A program made the translations under genes and the position numbers. From an uncultured Collinsella sp. (GTDB lineage Bacteria > Actinomycetota > Coriobacteriia > Coriobacteriales > Coriobacteriaceae), in the NCBI GenBank assembly GCA_902478995.1, contig CABSNF010000039.1, forward strand, positions 1 through 19,776: a DNA stretch of 19,776 nucleotides. The letters run 5' to 3'. The notes below the pieces were generated by a model that saw only the letters and a program-made list of their open reading frames with translations, had not been told where the DNA came from and searched no databases. The stretch's first letter is position 1. Every line of letters begins with the position of its first letter. Positions 1 through 7,061 of the stretch are shown here, one piece after another.

Positions 1-53
1 CGAGATCTACACTTCGAGCTTCGTCGGCAGCGTCAGATGTGTATAAGAGACAG
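1..53 (+). other. Illumina Nextera adapter (not biological)
   Basis: Bases 1-12 match the inner end of the P5 oligo, 13-20 (TTCGAGCT) fit an 8-base i5 index, 21-34 are the TCGTCGGCAGCGTC read-primer part, and 35-53 are the 19-bp Tn5 mosaic end finishing in AGAGACAG. This is untrimmed library adapter at the contig end. Translations through it give the typical artefact strings MCIRDR and SYTHLTLPT, so any gene call starting before base 54 is wrong. Confidence 0.98.
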
Positions 54-184
54 ACATGGCGCTCGGCGGGGCACTCGCGGCGGACGGCATGCTCACACTG
101 GCGGGCCTTGCGGTCTGCGCGCTCGCGTTCGCCGCGCTCACGGCGGCGGGCGCGGTCTGGTTCGCGCGCTCCGAGGAGAGGTGA
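54..184 (+). CDS. ABC-2 type permease, C-terminal fragment (5' truncated)
   Basis: From base 56 an open frame runs to TGA at 182-184 and encodes about 42 residues. It has one long hydrophobic helix (LAGLAVCALAFAALTAAGAVW) followed by a short charged tail, FARSEER. This is how the last membrane helix and cytoplasmic end of an ABC-2 permease look. Its stop overlaps the start of the next permease (TGATG), so the two are translationally coupled. By analogy with LanF-LanE-LanG immunity operons, this would be the LanE/MutE-type partner of the next gene. The N-terminal part and any ATPase gene lie beyond the contig end. The ATG at 56 is probably internal. Confidence 0.6.
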
Positions 185-999
185 TGGCCATGACACGACT
201 CTCCGACCCGACGCCGCGCATGACTCTCCCGCGGGCCCTGCTCTCCGAGGCCCTGCGCCTGGCGCGCTCCCCGCTCGCAGTGGTGCACCTCGTCTGCGGC
301 CTGGCAGCCGGTCTTGCCTGCGGCGATTACTTCTCTGTAACCCGATGGGACCCGGCGCTGGGCGCGGACGCCTACGCCCAGTTCCTCGGCGCCCTCATGC
401 CGCTCATGTCCGCCATCGTCTGCGGGCTCGCCGTGGACGAGGAGCGCGCTGCCGGGCGCCTCGCCAACCTCACGGCGGTCCCCTCGCGCGGGCGCGCCGT
501 CGCGGCGAAGCTACTCGCCCTTGCGGCGCTCGGCGCGGGCGCGCTGGCCGTGGCGCTCGGCGTGTTCGGGGCCGTGCTCTCCGTCGCCGGGCGCCTGCCG
601 CTCGGGCCCGCTCCGCTTGCGGCCGCCTGGGCGGGCATCGTGCTGGGCAGCCTGCCCCTCTACGCGCTGGGGCTCGGCGTGGCCCTGCGCCTCGGCCGCA
701 ACGCCGCCATCGGCGCCGGCGCGGCGGGGATGCTCCTCGCGTTCTTCTCAGTGGGCGGACTTGCGCACGGCCTCATGACCGGCGAGCTCACCGGTGCCCT
801 GGCGACGCCCCTGAGCTGGGTGCCGCTCGCCTGGCCCGCGCGCCTAGGGTCGCTCGGGGTGGAGGCCTTCATCGACGCCGCACGCGCGGCGGGCCCTCTC
901 CTCACGACCGCGCTCGCTGGCCTCGTGCTCGCCCTGGCAGCCGCCGCCGTCCTTCTGGCCTGGTTCTGCCGTTTCGAGGACGGGAGGGCAGATGAGTAG
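184..999 (+). CDS. Lantibiotic-immunity-type ABC-2 permease (MutG/EpiG-like)
   Basis: This 271-aa integral membrane protein has about six hydrophobic segments (near residues 30-48, 70-88, 110-135, 145-168, 176-200 and 240-262). Residues around 65-115 (AYAQFLGALMPL, then GLAVDEERAAGRLANLTAVPSR) follow the pattern I know from MutG-family permeases that protect lantibiotic producers by expelling the peptide from the membrane. I place the start at ATG 184, which overlaps the upstream stop; a longer reading frame to the left runs into adapter. It would need an ATPase and a second permease, consistent with the truncated gene upstream. The following response regulator and kinase fit a peptide-induced immunity or resistance module. 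Family membership is by recognition; the exact substrate is unknown. Confidence 0.75.
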   Translation: MAMTRLSDPTPRMTLPRALLSEALRLARSPLAVVHLVCGLAAGLACGDYFSVTRWDPALGADAYAQFLGALMPLMSAIVCGLAVDEERAAGRLANLTAVPSRGRAVAAKLLALAALGAGALAVALGVFGAVLSVAGRLPLGPAPLAAAWAGIVLGSLPLYALGLGVALRLGRNAAIGAGAAGMLLAFFSVGGLAHGLMTGELTGALATPLSWVPLAWPARLGSLGVEAFIDAARAAGPLLTTALAGLVLALAAAAVLLAWFCRFEDGRADE

Positions 1000-1180
1000 G
1001 AAGCCGCTCGCCGCCGTGCTCGCCCTCCTCTCCGCAGCGCTCGTCCTGGGCGGGAATGCCCTGCTCGACGCCGGCTGGGGGTCGGCGCTGCGCTCGATCG
1101 CCGACCGCGTGCTTCCCAACCCTGAGATCACCATGTGGGCGGCCGCGCCCGCGGCTGCGCGCGGGGCTCTGGACCGCTGA
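992..1180 (+). CDS. Small membrane peptide of unknown function
   Basis: This is a 62-aa ORF whose ATG lies 8 nt inside the end of the permease gene, with a good Shine-Dalgarno (GGGAGGGC, about 982-989). That arrangement suggests translational coupling. Residues 5-25 form one hydrophobic segment after a basic MSRK, so it is either a signal-anchor or an uncleaved signal peptide. No lipobox cysteine is present. The C-terminal half (GWGSALRSIADRVLPNPEITMW) looks partly amphipathic. I do not recognise a family. Its position between permease and regulator suggests an accessory to the transporter or a sensor peptide, but this is inference. It could also be a non-functional ORF in very GC-rich DNA. 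Confidence 0.5.
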   Translation: MSRKPLAAVLALLSAALVLGGNALLDAGWGSALRSIADRVLPNPEITMWAAAPAAARGALDR

Positions 1181-1198
1181 GCGCGGCGCAAGTACAAT
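1170..1198 (+). promoter_or_regulatory. Candidate sigma70-type promoter for the two-component genes
   Basis: TGGACC (1170-1175) and TACAAT (1193-1198) are separated by 17 bp and lie just before the response regulator. Transcription would start near 1205, followed by AGGAGG at 1214-1219 and ATG 1226. This gives the regulator and kinase a promoter separate from the permeases. It is a match by eye only. Confidence 0.45.
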
Positions 1199-1225
1199 TC
1201 CGACGAGAGTTTCAGGAGGTCTAAC

Positions 1226-1888
1226 ATGGCGAGGATACTGGCAGTGGATGATGAGCGGGCGATCCTCGACGCGCTCGCGCGCGTCCTCGGCCGCGACGGC
1301 CATGAGGTCGTCAAGGCAGCGGACCCGACGGCGGTCCCGGGGATGGACCTCTCGCGCTTCGACCTCGTGCTCTGCGACGTCATGATGCCGGGGCTCGACG
1401 GCTTCGAGCTCGTGCGGCAGATCCGCCCGGACTTCGACGGGCCCATCATCTTCCTGACCGCGCGCGTGGCCGAGGAGGACGCCGTGGCCGGCTACGGCCT
1501 GGGCGCCGACGACTACGTCCGCAAGCCCTTCGGGGCCGCGGAGCTGCGCGCCAAGGTCGCGGCCCATCTACGCCGTGAGCGCCGGCCGCGCTCGCACGCC
1601 CTCTCCTTCGGGGAGGTGCGGATCGACCTCGGGGCGCGCGGCCTCGCCGTGGGCGGCGAGGCGGTGCCGCTCACGCCCACCGAGTACGCCATCTGCGAGT
1701 ACCTCGCCCGCCACCCCGGGCAAGTCATGAGCCGCGCGCAGATACGCGAGGCGGTGCTCGGCTGGGAGAGCGACGCCGACGACGCGGCCATATCCATGCA
1801 GGTCAGCCGCGCCCGGAGGAAACTCTCCGAGGCCGGCGCCGATCCGATCGCGACCGTCTGGGGGATGGGGTACAAGTGGCAGCTTTGA
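1226..1888 (+). CDS. OmpR/PhoB-family response regulator
   Basis: This 220-aa protein has a receiver domain (about 1-115) and a winged-helix DNA-binding domain (about 128-220). Receiver hallmarks are visible: acidic pair D8-D9, phospho-acceptor D51 in LCDVMMPG, switch T78 in FLTA and K100 in RKPF. The C-terminal domain has the LTPTEYAICEYLARHPG and VWGMGYKWQL signatures of Trans_reg_C. The start is set by AGGAGG six bases upstream of ATG 1226. The cognate kinase follows directly, and the pair most likely controls the permeases upstream, as NisR/SpaR-type regulators do in lantibiotic systems. The regulon is inferred from position only. Confidence 0.93.
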   Translation: MARILAVDDERAILDALARVLGRDGHEVVKAADPTAVPGMDLSRFDLVLCDVMMPGLDGFELVRQIRPDFDGPIIFLTARVAEEDAVAGYGLGADDYVRKPFGAAELRAKVAAHLRRERRPRSHALSFGEVRIDLGARGLAVGGEAVPLTPTEYAICEYLARHPGQVMSRAQIREAVLGWESDADDAAISMQVSRARRKLSEAGADPIATVWGMGYKWQL

Positions 1889-1914
1889 GGACCGGGGCGC
1901 GAGGTCGCGGGGGC

Positions 1915-3312
1915 ATGCCGCTCTCCTTCGTCATCGCGCGCTACTTCGCCTACGCGTTCGCGGCGGTCGCCACGGCGTGGCTCGCCTCGTTCATGGCGCT
2001 CTCCGCGGCGATCAACGCGGGCTTCGTCTACGAGGCAAGCTGGGGGCCGGCCAATGCGCGCGAGGTCGCGGAGGGCCTGGCACGCGACGGCGTCTGCGGG
2101 CAGCAGGACGTGCCGACGGCGTACCGCTACCTCATCCTGAATAAGGACGGATACGTGCTGATGACAGACCTCGAGGGCACGCGGCTCGAGGACGCGACGG
2201 AAATGGCCCGTGCGGCACTCGCCGCGGATCCGGGCACAGTGGAGATCGAGGGCGGGGGCTCGGGCCTCACCTACGCCGCGTTCCCGCTCAAGGGCGGCGG
2301 GGCCTGCGCACTCGTCAGCGAGTACCTGCCGCAGTGGGTCTCGCGCGACCTCGCCGGTCTGCTTCCCAACCCGCAGAACCTCATGCTCGTCGGCGCCGCT
2401 GCGGGAAGCGCGCTCGCGCTCGCGCTCGTGGCGCGCCGCGCGAGCCGCGTGATCTCGCGCAAGATGGCGCCGCTCGCGGAGGCGGCGGAGCGCGTCGGCG
2501 CGGGGGAGCTCGACTTCGCGGTCGGCAGCACCAACGTGCGCGAGGTGAACGACGTCCTCGCCGCGATGGACGCCATGCGGGCTTCCCTCGCCGAGTCGCT
2601 CGAGGCCCGCTGGGCCGCGGAGCGGGGGCAGCGCGAGCAGGTGGCGTCGCTCGCCCACGACCTCAAGACGCCGCTCACCGTGCTACGCGCCAACGCCGAC
2701 TTCGTGGCGGAGGAGCTGGAAGACGAGAAAGACGCCGACCTCGCGGCCGCCGCGCGCGACATAGCCGGCAGTGTCGAAAGGCTCGACGGCTACGTGCGCC
2801 TGCTCATCGAGGCCTCGCGCGGGTCCGGCGGGGCGGAAAGGGCCCCCATGCGGCCGGCCGAGCTCTGCGAGCAGGTCCTCGCCGAGGCCGCCCAGATCGC
2901 CCGGGCGCGAGGCGTGACGCTCGACGCGGCCACGGGCCCCGCTGTCGCGGGCGCGCCCGAGGCCCCGCTCGACCGAACCGCCCTGGCGCGAGCTGCCGCG
3001 AACCTTGTGGTCAACGCCGCCGAGCACGCGCGCTCGCGCGTGGCGGTCTCCTGCGACGTCGCGGGCGGACACCTCGTCATCGAGGTGGCCGACGACGGAC
3101 CGGGCTTCTCTCCCGCCGCCCTCGAACGCGGCTGTGAGCGCCTCTTCACAGACGACTCCTCCCGCTCCTCGCGCGACGGAGGCCGCCACTACGGGCTCGG
3201 CCTCCACGCCGCCTCCGAGGCCGCGAGCGCCCACGGGGGCTCCGTCTCGCTCGCCAACAGCCCCTCGGGCGGCGCGGTGGCCACCATCGCGGTCCCCCTG
3301 TGCGGGGCCTGA
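1915..3312 (+). CDS. Membrane sensor histidine kinase
   Basis: This 465-aa kinase has TM1 at about 8-32, an extracytoplasmic segment at about 33-155, TM2 at about 158-178 and a HAMP-like linker. HisKA follows, with phospho-acceptor H248 in SLAHDLKTPLTVL, then an HATPase domain with the N box (N367 in NLVVNAAEH), G1 box DDGPG (393-397) and G2 box GLGL. I chose ATG 1915 because GAGGTC lies about 8 nt upstream. A GTG at 1876 in the same frame would overlap the regulator's end and lacks a comparable site. The compact sensor loop and SLAHDLKTPL box resemble kinases of peptide-antibiotic sensing systems. The ligand is not known. Confidence 0.92.
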   Translation: MPLSFVIARYFAYAFAAVATAWLASFMALSAAINAGFVYEASWGPANAREVAEGLARDGVCGQQDVPTAYRYLILNKDGYVLMTDLEGTRLEDATEMARAALAADPGTVEIEGGGSGLTYAAFPLKGGGACALVSEYLPQWVSRDLAGLLPNPQNLMLVGAAAGSALALALVARRASRVISRKMAPLAEAAERVGAGELDFAVGSTNVREVNDVLAAMDAMRASLAESLEARWAAERGQREQVASLAHDLKTPLTVLRANADFVAEELEDEKDADLAAAARDIAGSVERLDGYVRLLIEASRGSGGAERAPMRPAELCEQVLAEAAQIARARGVTLDAATGPAVAGAPEAPLDRTALARAAANLVVNAAEHARSRVAVSCDVAGGHLVIEVADDGPGFSPAALERGCERLFTDDSSRSSRDGGRHYGLGLHAASEAASAHGGSVSLANSPSGGAVATIAVPLCGA

Positions 3313-3324
3313 CGGCTCAGGCCC
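3305..3324 (+). terminator. Hairpin at the end of the kinase gene
   Basis: GGGCCTGA (3305-3312) and TCAGGCCC (3317-3324) form a perfect 8-bp stem around a CGGC loop, and the left arm includes the kinase stop codon. No T-run follows, so it is at best a tail-less actinobacterial-type terminator. Confidence 0.45.
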
Positions 3325-3413
3325 TCGCACCGGCGTGCCTCGCAACCAAACACTTCCATCTTGAAATACGGGGAGTAAATAGCGAAATCGCAGGTGAAGG
3401 GGAGTAAAACGAC

Positions 3414-3450
3414 AAAGAAAAAGCCTCCGTCCCAACCTGGGAACGGAGGC
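3414..3450 (-). terminator. Intrinsic terminator of guaA
   Basis: GCCTCCGT (3423-3430) pairs with ACGGAGGC (3443-3450). Read on the minus strand, the stem is followed by TTTTTCTTT (complement of 3414-3422). It lies about 115 bp past the guaA stop in its direction of transcription. Confidence 0.85.
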
Positions 3451-3565
3451 TCGGTTACCGTATTTACTCACCAATGTCGCTGGCGGCTTTGCCGTGACTC
3501 TCGTACGAAACAAAACTCAGCGTCACAGTGCGGCACTCAAAAATGCAGGTCAGAACCCTGTCGGG

Positions 3566-5164
3566 CTACTCCCACTCGATGGTCGCGGGCGGCTTGGACG
3601 TGATGTCGTAGCACACGCGGTTGGCGCCGGGGACCTCGGCAACGATGCGGCCGGAGATGCGAGCCAGCACGTCGTAGGGCAGCTTGGCCCAGTCGGCGGT
3701 CATGGCATCGCTGGACTCGACGGCACGCAGGATGATCGGGCGCTGGTAGGTGCGCTCATCGCCCATAACGCCGACGGACTTAATGTCGGGCAGGACCGCG
3801 AAATACTGCCAGCAGCTGTGCTCGGAGTTGCGCTCACCGGTCTGCTCAAACAGACGCTGATTGTAGGCGTCGAGCTCCTCGCGCACGATGGCGTCGGCGT
3901 TCTTGAGGATCTCGAGCTTCTCCTTGTCGACCGCACCGATGATGCGGATGGCAAGACCCGGGCCCGGGAAAGGCTGACGGAACACGATGTGACCCGGCAG
4001 GCCCAGCGCCAGACCAAGCGCACGGACCTCGTCCTTAAAGAAGTGGTCGAGCGGCTCAATGAGGTCAAAGTGCACGCCCTCGGGGAACGGGATCAGGTTG
4101 TGATGGCTCTTTATGGTGGCCGTCTTGCCGCCCGTCTTGCGAGCGCCGGACTCGATGATGTCGGGGTAGATGGTGCCCTGAGCCAGGTACTTGACCGGCT
4201 TGCCATCGGTCTCGAGCTGCTGCGCCACGGCGAAGAACTCTTTCCAGAACTGCGTACCGATGATGCGACGCTTCTCTTCGGGCTCGGTCACGCCGGCCAG
4301 AAGCTCGGCGTAGCGGTCCTCGGCGTGGACGTGGATAAAGTCGACGTCAAACTGCTTGGTGAAGACCTCCTCCACCTGCTCGGGCTCGCCCTTGCGCAGC
4401 AGGCCGTGGTTGATGAACACGCAGGTCATCTGCTTGCCCACGGCGCGAGCACCCAGCGCAGCCACGACGGAGGAGTCGACGCCGCCGGACAGGGCCAGAA
4501 TCACGCGGTCGTCGCCGACCTTCTCGCGGAACTCGGCCGTCATGGTCTCGACCAGGTTGTCCATGCTCCAGTTGGGCTCCAGGCCGCAGATCTCAAACAG
4601 GAAGTTGCTCAGCAACTGCTGACCATACTCGGAGTGCTTGACCTCGGGGTGGAACTGCGTGGTGAAAATCTTGCGCTCGACGCACTCCATGGCGGCAACC
4701 GGGCACACGTCGGTGCTGGCGGTAACGGTAAAGCCCTCGGGCACCTCGGACACGGCGTCGCGGTGGCTCATCCACACGGTCTGCTCCATAGGCGTGGAGT
4801 TAAAGAGCTTGGCGCCGGCCGTACGCGTGATGGTGGCGCGGCCGTACTCGCCCACCTCGGAGTGGCCGACCTTGCCGCCGAGCGTCACGGCCGTGATCTG
4901 ATGGCCATAGCAAAAGCCCAGGACGGGAAGGCCCAGGTCAAAGATGGCAGGATCGATGGACGGAGCGTCCTCGGCATACACAGAAGCCGGGCCGCCGGAA
5001 AGGATGAGCGCAGAGGCGTTCATCTCGCGAATCTCATCGGCCGAGATGTCGCAGGGGACAATCTCGGAATACACGTTGAGGTCGCGGACGCGACGGGCAA
5101 TGAGCTGACCGTACTGCGCACCAAAGTCGAGTACGAGGACCTTTGCGGAAGCCTTTTGATCCAT
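3566..5164 (-). CDS. guaA: GMP synthase (glutamine-hydrolysing)
   Basis: GuaA converts XMP to GMP with ATP and glutamine-derived ammonia, in cytoplasmic purine synthesis. The 532-aa protein matches the usual bacterial length. It has a class I glutamine amidotransferase domain with C85 in VLGFCYGHQ and H172/E174 in FHPEVKHSE, then an ATP pyrophosphatase domain with the P-loop SGGVDSS (226-232). The C-terminal dimerisation/XMP-binding domain ends TSKPPATIEWE. The start at ATG 5164 is chosen because AGAGGGGG sits just upstream on the minus strand; an in-frame extension of 12 codons (MGTGSPPTRGGT) lacks family similarity. It diverges from the asparaginase gene and ends in its own terminator, so it is probably monocistronic. 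Confidence 0.98.
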   Translation of the reverse strand: MDQKASAKVLVLDFGAQYGQLIARRVRDLNVYSEIVPCDISADEIREMNASALILSGGPASVYAEDAPSIDPAIFDLGLPVLGFCYGHQITAVTLGGKVGHSEVGEYGRATITRTAGAKLFNSTPMEQTVWMSHRDAVSEVPEGFTVTASTDVCPVAAMECVERKIFTTQFHPEVKHSEYGQQLLSNFLFEICGLEPNWSMDNLVETMTAEFREKVGDDRVILALSGGVDSSVVAALGARAVGKQMTCVFINHGLLRKGEPEQVEEVFTKQFDVDFIHVHAEDRYAELLAGVTEPEEKRRIIGTQFWKEFFAVAQQLETDGKPVKYLAQGTIYPDIIESGARKTGGKTATIKSHHNLIPFPEGVHFDLIEPLDHFFKDEVRALGLALGLPGHIVFRQPFPGPGLAIRIIGAVDKEKLEILKNADAIVREELDAYNQRLFEQTGERNSEHSCWQYFAVLPDIKSVGVMGDERTYQRPIILRAVESSDAMTADWAKLPYDVLARISGRIVAEVPGANRVCYDITSKPPATIEWE

Positions 5165-5352
5165 GGTTCCCCCTCTTGTTGGCGGGGAGCCGGTGCCCAC
5201 CCGCGCGAATAAACGAGAATAACTTCCATAGTGTACACGTTATATGGGGTTTCTCGTCCCTCGCAGCCGCCAGCGCACGGCAAACGCATGACCTGGACCT
5301 CTATTTGACGGCAATCGAAGTGTTACCAGACGTTACAGATGATGTAATACGT

Positions 5353-5380
5353 TTGCACATTGGACGCTCTGTGCCACAAT
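5353..5380 (+). promoter_or_regulatory. Candidate promoter of the asparaginase gene
   Basis: TTGCAC (5353-5358) and CACAAT (5375-5380), 16 bp apart, would place the start about 45 nt before ATG 5432. Just upstream, ACGTTACA (5330-5337) and TGTAATACGT (5343-5352) form an imperfect inverted repeat that could be an operator in the guaA/ansA divergent region (5165-5431). Both are weak matches by eye. Confidence 0.3.
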
Positions 5381-5431
5381 ACTGCCGAACGACTCCGCCT
5401 CTGCGGCGGCAAATACGATAGGAATACCAGC

Positions 5432-6445
5432 ATGAAGCGCATCCTTCTCATCGCCACGGGCGGCACCATCGCATCGACCGAGGACGGCAACGGCCTCTCC
5501 CCCGCCCTGACCGGTGAGGAGCTCGCCCAGAGCGTCCCCGAGATCTTGGGGCTCTGCGAGCTCAACGTCGTGCAGCCCATGAACATCGACAGCACCAATA
5601 TGCGCCCGAGCGACTGGATGCGTATCCGCGATGTCATCGTCGAAGGCTATGCCGACCACGACGGCTTTGTGGTCCTGCACGGCACCGACACCATGAGCTA
5701 CACCGCGGCAGCGCTTTCCTACCTGATTCAGGACAGCCCCAAGCCCATCGTGCTCACCGGCTCGCAAAAGCCCATGGGCAACCCCTTTACTGACGCCAAA
5801 CTCAATCTATATCAGAGCCTGCTCTATGCGCTCGACGAGCATTCGCACGATGTGTCGATCGTGTTTGGCGGCGTCGCCATTGCCGGCACGCGCGCCCGCA
5901 AGCAGCGCACCATGAGCTTTAACGCGTTCATCAGCGTCAACTATCCGCCCATTGCCTACATCCGCAACGACCGCATCGTGCGCAACGGGCTCCACGGCAC
6001 TCGTCAGGGCGAAAACCCGGTGCGTTTCTACGACAGCATCGACCCGCGCGTATTTGTACTCAAGCTTACGCCCGGCGTAAACCCGAGCATCCTCGACGCC
6101 CTTGCCGATAGCTACGATGCTGTAATCCTGGAGACCTTTGGCATTGGCGGTATTCCCGAGTTTGGTGAGTCGGGCGAGTCGTTCCAAGAGGCAATTTTCC
6201 GCTGGGTCGATTCGGGTCGCACCGTCGTTATGACCACGCAGGTCCCCGAAGAGGGCCTTGACCTGGGTGTTTATGAGGTCGGCCGAGCTTACGCCGATCA
6301 TCCGGGTATTTTGCGCGGCGACGACATGACCACCGAGACGCTCGTGGCCAAGACCATGTGGGCACTCGGCCAGTCACGTGATGCGGACGAGATTCAGCGC
6401 CTGTTCTACAGCCAAGTCAACCACGACCGCATCCCGATGGCGTAA
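5432..6445 (+). CDS. ansA: L-asparaginase, type I (cytoplasmic)
   Basis: The enzyme hydrolyses asparagine to aspartate and ammonia. The 337-aa protein equals the usual length of AnsA-type asparaginases (E. coli AnsA is 338). Both family signatures are present: the N-terminal TGGTIAS with nucleophile T12, and the VLHGTDTM box with T85-D86; K162-like and tyrosine positions were not checked. No signal peptide is visible, which favours the low-affinity cytoplasmic type I over secreted type II. I use ATG 5432 (MKRILLIATGGT) with TAGGA about 9 nt upstream; a longer frame back to 5360 adds 24 unlike residues. It diverges from guaA and has no downstream partner, so it is likely monocistronic. Confidence 0.93.
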   Translation: MKRILLIATGGTIASTEDGNGLSPALTGEELAQSVPEILGLCELNVVQPMNIDSTNMRPSDWMRIRDVIVEGYADHDGFVVLHGTDTMSYTAAALSYLIQDSPKPIVLTGSQKPMGNPFTDAKLNLYQSLLYALDEHSHDVSIVFGGVAIAGTRARKQRTMSFNAFISVNYPPIAYIRNDRIVRNGLHGTRQGENPVRFYDSIDPRVFVLKLTPGVNPSILDALADSYDAVILETFGIGGIPEFGESGESFQEAIFRWVDSGRTVVMTTQVPEEGLDLGVYEVGRAYADHPGILRGDDMTTETLVAKTMWALGQSRDADEIQRLFYSQVNHDRIPMA

Positions 6446-6487
6446 TCCCTAAGGCAGTTCCGCTTATCGCAGCCCCAAACGGCAGGT

Positions 6488-6731
6488 GGTCCCCCTCGGG
6501 CCGTGCAAAAATCGGAGTATTCTGCAATTTCTCCGCCGGAGGCATAGAATCGGCCGATTGCTAGACGAACTTTTAGTACGAGGGGACCGTCTAGTAAATA
6601 TTTATTCCACATTTTTATTTAGCGTGTGGATTAACTACTGCCAAAAAGGCAAAGCCAGCCGCCCGAGCTACCATCTACGGCTGAACAGGTGCTGAATACT
6701 CGCGATTTTGCACATCGCAACCAGGGGGACC
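6488..6731. repeat. Intergenic inverted-repeat element (MITE-like, non-coding)
   Basis: This fills most of the 321-bp gap between asparaginase and the XRE gene. GGTCCCCCT at 6488-6496 is matched inverted by AGGGGGACC at 6723-6731. Inside these, 6503-6525 (GTGCAAAAATCG then GAGTATTCTGC) is matched inverted by 6691-6713. The interior is AT-richer than the genes. It holds a perfect 12-bp palindrome AATCGGCCGATT (6548-6559) and the pair CTAGACG/CGTCTAG (6561-6567, 6588-6594). No ORF in it is credible. The shape fits a non-autonomous mobile or palindromic repeat; a folded regulatory RNA is the alternative. Confidence 0.55.
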
Positions 6732-6766
6732 CGCCCAAAGAGCGTCAAATACAGCGGGGGAACGCC

Positions 6767-6985
6767 CTATTCGATACCCTCGAGAAGTTCTGACACCGTC
6801 ATTCCGAGTGCGGGCGCGATCTTAAATAGAACCTTGAGCGTGAAATTTGCCGTCCCATCTTCGATTCGGTCGAGGTAGGGTCGGCTGATTCCTGTCGCCA
6901 CACAAAAATCAACCTTGGAGATACCAAGGTCCCTGCGTGTCTCTTCGACCCGCCTGCCAAGAATCTGTTTCGCACGTTCGTCCAT
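6767..6985 (-). CDS. XRE-family helix-turn-helix regulator (Cro/CI type)
   Basis: This 72-aa protein consists of little more than one HTH_3 domain. Residues 7-60 contain the typical five-helix pattern, with VEETRRDLGISKVDFCVATGI as helices 1-2 and SRPYLDRIEDG as the recognition helix region, then LFKIAPALGMTVSELL. It should bind DNA as a dimer. It diverges from the 129-aa gene at 7062, and a perfect 24-bp palindrome lies 29 bp before its ATG, so autoregulation and control of the neighbour are likely. No good Shine-Dalgarno precedes the start; translation may be from a short leader. Such lone HTH proteins also serve as antitoxins, but the partner does not resemble a known toxin. Confidence 0.85.
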   Translation of the reverse strand: MDERAKQILGRRVEETRRDLGISKVDFCVATGISRPYLDRIEDGTANFTLKVLFKIAPALGMTVSELLEGIE

Positions 6986-7014
6986 GCAGCCGAGTTTGAA
7001 ATGGAGCCGAACAT

Positions 7015-7038
7015 AAACGTAAACTATAGTTTACGTTT
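7015..7038. promoter_or_regulatory. Perfect 24-bp palindrome, likely operator with overlapping divergent promoters
   Basis: AAACGTAAACTA followed by TAGTTTACGTTT is an exact self-complement. Its centre contains TATAGT on each strand (plus 7025-7030; minus 7028-7023), a 5/6 match to a -10 box in both directions. It sits between the divergent XRE gene (start 6985) and the 129-aa gene (start 7062). A dimeric XRE protein bound here would block both promoters. Confidence 0.75.
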
Positions 7039-7061
7039 TGCCGAATACACAGGAGTTTTCT

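Noticed and set aside
7..288. ORFs running into bases 1-53 on both strands
   Set aside because: They translate adapter (SYTHLTLPT, MCIRDR) and have no biological start.
3494..5212. Long 572-aa plus-strand ORF opposite guaA
   Set aside because: It is the antisense of a certain guaA; composition is the usual GC-rich shadow pattern and there is no ribosome site or family.
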